A stretch of 64,000 nt of DNA, from positions 124,001-188,000 of the forward strand of contig CP121313.1 in NCBI GenBank assembly GCA_043513815.1, written 5' to 3'. Both the position numbers and the translations under genes were made by a program. This document shows positions 62,236-64,000 of this stretch, in pieces. The notes beneath the pieces are model-generated. The model was given only the letters and a program-made list of their open reading frames with translations. It made no database searches and was not told the DNA's origin. Numbering within the stretch: position 1 is the first letter of the stretch; every line of letters begins with the position of its first letter. The DNA is from JANQIO01 sp043513815 (GTDB lineage: Bacteria > Pseudomonadota > Gammaproteobacteria > Pseudomonadales > Halieaceae).

Positions 62236-62910
62236 ATGCGCTTACCCAACCTGCCCGCAGCCGACCGGCCGCGGGAGAAGCTACTCGAGCGGGGCTGCCC
62301 CGCACTCACGGATTCCGAACTGCTGGCCATTCTGCTCGGCACCGGCGGTGCCGGCCGCAGCGTCATGGAGTTGTCGCGAGCCCTGCTGGTGCGATTTGGG
62401 GGCTGGCACGGACTGCTGAATGCCGGGCTCAAAGAGCTGGCGGCAGAGCCCGGCATGGGTGTCGCCAAGTTTACGCAGCTACAGGCGGCAGTAGAGCTGG
62501 CGCGGCGTCTGGCGTTGGAGGAAATGCGCCAGGGCGCAGTCTTGTCGAGCCCTGGGCAGACCCGGCGCTTCCTGCAGAGCCACTTGCGAGACCCTTCGAG
62601 GGAGGTATTCTGCTGCCTGTTCCTCAATGCCCAGCACGCCCTGATCACCTGCGAGGACCTGTTCTTGGGCACCCTGGATGGGGCCGCGGTCTATCCCCGG
62701 GTGGTGTTGCAGCGCGCTTTGCGGCTGGAGGCGGCCGCGGTGATATTCGCCCATAACCACCCCTCGGGCATTGCCGAGCCCAGCGCGGCGGACCGGCGGA
62801 TCACCGAACGGCTGCAGGCGGCACTGGCGCTGGTGGATATCCGTGTGCTCGACCACATCATCGTCGGTCGTGGCTGCGCGTTTTCCTTTGCCGAAGACGG
62901 GCTGTTGTAA
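62236..62910 (+). CDS. radC: JAB-domain DNA repair protein RadC
   Basis: The 224-residue protein has an N-terminal helix-hairpin-helix-like part (PREKLLERGCPALTDSELLAILL) and a C-terminal MPN/JAB metal domain, with HNHPSG followed by a serine and an aspartate (AHNHPSGIAEPSAAD, about 174-188). Exact cellular role is uncertain despite the name. It is divergent from coaBC and upstream of rpmB. Confidence 0.94.
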   Translation: MRLPNLPAADRPREKLLERGCPALTDSELLAILLGTGGAGRSVMELSRALLVRFGGWHGLLNAGLKELAAEPGMGVAKFTQLQAAVELARRLALEEMRQGAVLSSPGQTRRFLQSHLRDPSREVFCCLFLNAQHALITCEDLFLGTLDGAAVYPRVVLQRALRLEAAAVIFAHNHPSGIAEPSAADRRITERLQAALALVDIRVLDHIIVGRGCAFSFAEDGLL

Positions 62911-62969
62911 CAGCGGCCCTGACTGCGGCTGTGGCCTGGTGCAAGCCCTTGAATTTGAAGCGGGACTGC

Positions 62970-62998
62970 TTGCCTTGCCGGAGGCCTTCTGGTATAAA
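62970..62998 (+). promoter_or_regulatory. Sigma-70 promoter for rpmB-rpmG
   Basis: TTGCCT (62970-62975), a 17-bp spacer and TATAAA (62993-62998) predict a leader of about 90 nt ahead of rpmB. Confidence 0.6.
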
Positions 62999-63096
62999 GT
63001 CGCGCTCGTTTCACGGGGTACCCGGCAGCGGTCGGAAAACCCCGGTATTTCCCGAATTCAACGCGGTAGAACCGCCGCCATTGAGAGTGAGTCATC

Positions 63097-63333
63097 ATGG
63101 CCAAAGTCTGTCAGGTTACCGGCAAGCGTCCGATAACCGGAAACAACGTATCCCACGCCAAGAACCGCACCAGGCGCCGGTTCCTGCCGAATCTTCACCA
63201 GCACCGTTTCTGGGTGGAGTCTGAAAAGCGTTTTGTACGCCTGCGCGTCTCCAGCAAGGGCATGCGTATCATTGACAAGAAGGGTATCGAGCAGGTCCTG
63301 ACCGATATCCGCGCCCGTGGCGAAAAGGTCTGA
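63097..63333 (+). CDS. rpmB: 50S ribosomal protein L28
   Basis: The 78-residue basic protein of the large subunit begins MAKVCQVTGKRPITGNNVSHA and continues KNRTRRRFLPNLHQHRFWVE, the conserved L28 pattern. It precedes rpmG by 40 bp, the standard operon. Confidence 0.98.
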   Translation: MAKVCQVTGKRPITGNNVSHAKNRTRRRFLPNLHQHRFWVESEKRFVRLRVSSKGMRIIDKKGIEQVLTDIRARGEKV

Positions 63334-63373
63334 GACCTGCCTGGCGACTGACGGATAGAGAAGGAATAGAGCG

Positions 63374-63529
63374 ATGAGAGAAAAGATCAAACTGGTATCC
63401 TCCGCTGGCACCGGGCACTACTACACGACGGACAAGAACAAGCGCAGCACCCCGGACAAGATGGAAATGAAGAAGTACGATCCGGTAGTCCGCAAGCACG
63501 TCATGTACAAGGAATCCAAGATCAAGTAA
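63374..63529 (+). CDS. rpmG: 50S ribosomal protein L33
   Basis: The 51-residue protein MREKIKLVSSAGTGHYYTTD... ends YKESKIK. It lacks the four cysteines of the zinc-binding form, so it is the zinc-independent type usual in gammaproteobacteria. Its stop is TAA at 63527-63529. Confidence 0.97.
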   Translation: MREKIKLVSSAGTGHYYTTDKNKRSTPDKMEMKKYDPVVRKHVMYKESKIK

Positions 63530-63547
63530 GTACTTACTTGCATCCTG

Positions 63548-63571
63548 AAGCCCGCTACGGCGGGCTTTTTT
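63548..63571 (+). terminator. Rho-independent terminator after rpmG
   Basis: AAGCCCGC-TACG-GCGGGCTT (63548-63567), an 8-bp stem with a 4-base loop, runs straight into a T-run to 63571. It is a strong intrinsic terminator 18 bp after the rpmG stop. Confidence 0.9.
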
Positions 63572-63845
63572 GTGCCTGCTTGATTGTGGTGGAAGCTTGT
63601 TGGGGGCGCGGCATCAGAGCGCCTTTGCAAGACCGCTACCGACCTGTTCCTGCGCGCCTGGCGTCGGCTTTGGCGGACCCGCGCGTTCGCCAAAGGGCGA
63701 TGATGGTTGCGCCGGTTCCATTCGATGGCTCAAAAATGTGGCAACATTGGTCCGGAGTAACCCGGCAGGCTTCGCGTATTCAGGCCGTGCACTGTTATCC
63801 GTGGATGCGCGGCATGATTGCAGCAATCGCGCAGATCCCGGCGCC
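63572..63845. other. Gene-free interval downstream of rpmG
   Basis: Open frames in this stretch show no recognisable protein family and have no clear ribosome-binding sites. I see no repeat or regulatory motif that I can support. Confidence 0.3.
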
Positions 63846-64000
63846 ATGGCTGACCGCGCAAAACCGCCCAGGACGCTTTTTGAGACCATGATGGCCACCT
63901 TTAGCTCCTCAATCGGCGATATTTCAGGAAAAATGCCGGAAAGGTACACCTCAGGCAGCGCGTTAATCAGACAAGATGTCGACAGGATCGAGGAAGATAG
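63846..64000 (+). CDS. Possible start of a gene running off the window, function unknown
   Basis: An open frame from ATG 63846 runs to the window end without a stop, starting MADRAKPPRTLFETMMATFS and then SSIGDISGKMPERYTSG. Later ATGs at 63888 and 63891 are alternative starts. There is no strong ribosome-binding site. The amino-acid mix is plausible for a real protein, but 51 residues give no family match I can name. Confidence 0.4.
   Translation, partial: MADRAKPPRTLFETMMATFSSSIGDISGKMPERYTSGSALIRQDVDRIEED

Noticed and set aside
63538..63891. Open frame directly after rpmG
   Set aside because: It starts within the rpmG terminator and has no family features.
1..64000. Mobile elements, CRISPR arrays, prophage, defence systems, tRNA or rRNA genes
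   Set aside because: None was found on reading both strands; the gene content is core and syntenic.

Overview
This 64 kb window is the replication-origin region of a gammaproteobacterial chromosome, with moderately high GC. The gene order gyrB-recF-dnaN-dnaA | rpmH-rnpA-yidD-yidC-mnmE-mnmG-rsmG-parA-parB-atpI-BEFHAGDC is that of Pseudomonas-like and marine gammaproteobacteria, in which parAB and the atp operon sit beside the origin. The later blocks rph-crc-like-pyrE, argB-algC-coaBC-radC-rpmB-rpmG and recG-ridA-spoT-rpoZ-gmk-yicC also resemble the Pseudomonas order. Protein character suggests a marine aerobic heterotroph of the Cellvibrionales/Halieaceae type: an NhaC antiporter, a TRAP transporter, a Baeyer-Villiger-type monooxygenase and rubredoxin-linked electron transfer. 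That placement is an inference, since no rRNA gene is present.

Layout. 1-4555 (minus strand) carries gyrB (partial), recF, dnaN and dnaA. Two perfect parS palindromes lie inside recF. 4556-5357 is the dnaA-rpmH intergenic origin candidate. 5358-20826 (plus strand) holds ribosome, membrane-insertion and tRNA-modification genes, then parAB and the F1Fo ATP synthase operon. A second origin-like region sits between mnmE and mnmG. 21186-32094 holds nhaC, a TrmB-type regulator, glmU-glmS, an M1 peptidase with a small partner, and a DUF3604 lipoprotein. 32209-44490 holds uvrD, TRAP transporter parts, a predicted exported methyltransferase, yaaA, the monooxygenase, and the ubiquinone genes ubiC-ubiA. 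44555-53217 holds a rubredoxin/rubredoxin-reductase fusion, recG, an epimerase, ridA, spoT, rpoZ, gmk and yicC. 53329-64000 holds rph, a Crc-like protein, pyrE, slmA, argB, a membrane-anchored algC, coaBC, radC and rpmBG.

Most of the window is ordinary core genome. I see no CRISPR array, insertion sequence, prophage, tRNA or rRNA. The most striking signal is damage in otherwise conserved genes. atpA lacks its whole nucleotide-binding core (about 640 bp, with a frameshift). The rubredoxin reductase lacks about 90-95 residues, including the second FAD motif. recG has a one-base frameshift. argB lacks its N-terminus. Several lesions in single-copy housekeeping genes of a respiring organism suggest assembly or sequencing errors rather than biology, but this must be tested on reads. 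Real biology worth a look includes the parS sites embedded in recF, the two origin-like regions, a phased TGATCA operator over the mnmG promoter, the catalytically degenerate ExoIII/Crc homologue, and a TGACA repeat cluster between the TrmB-type regulator and glmU.
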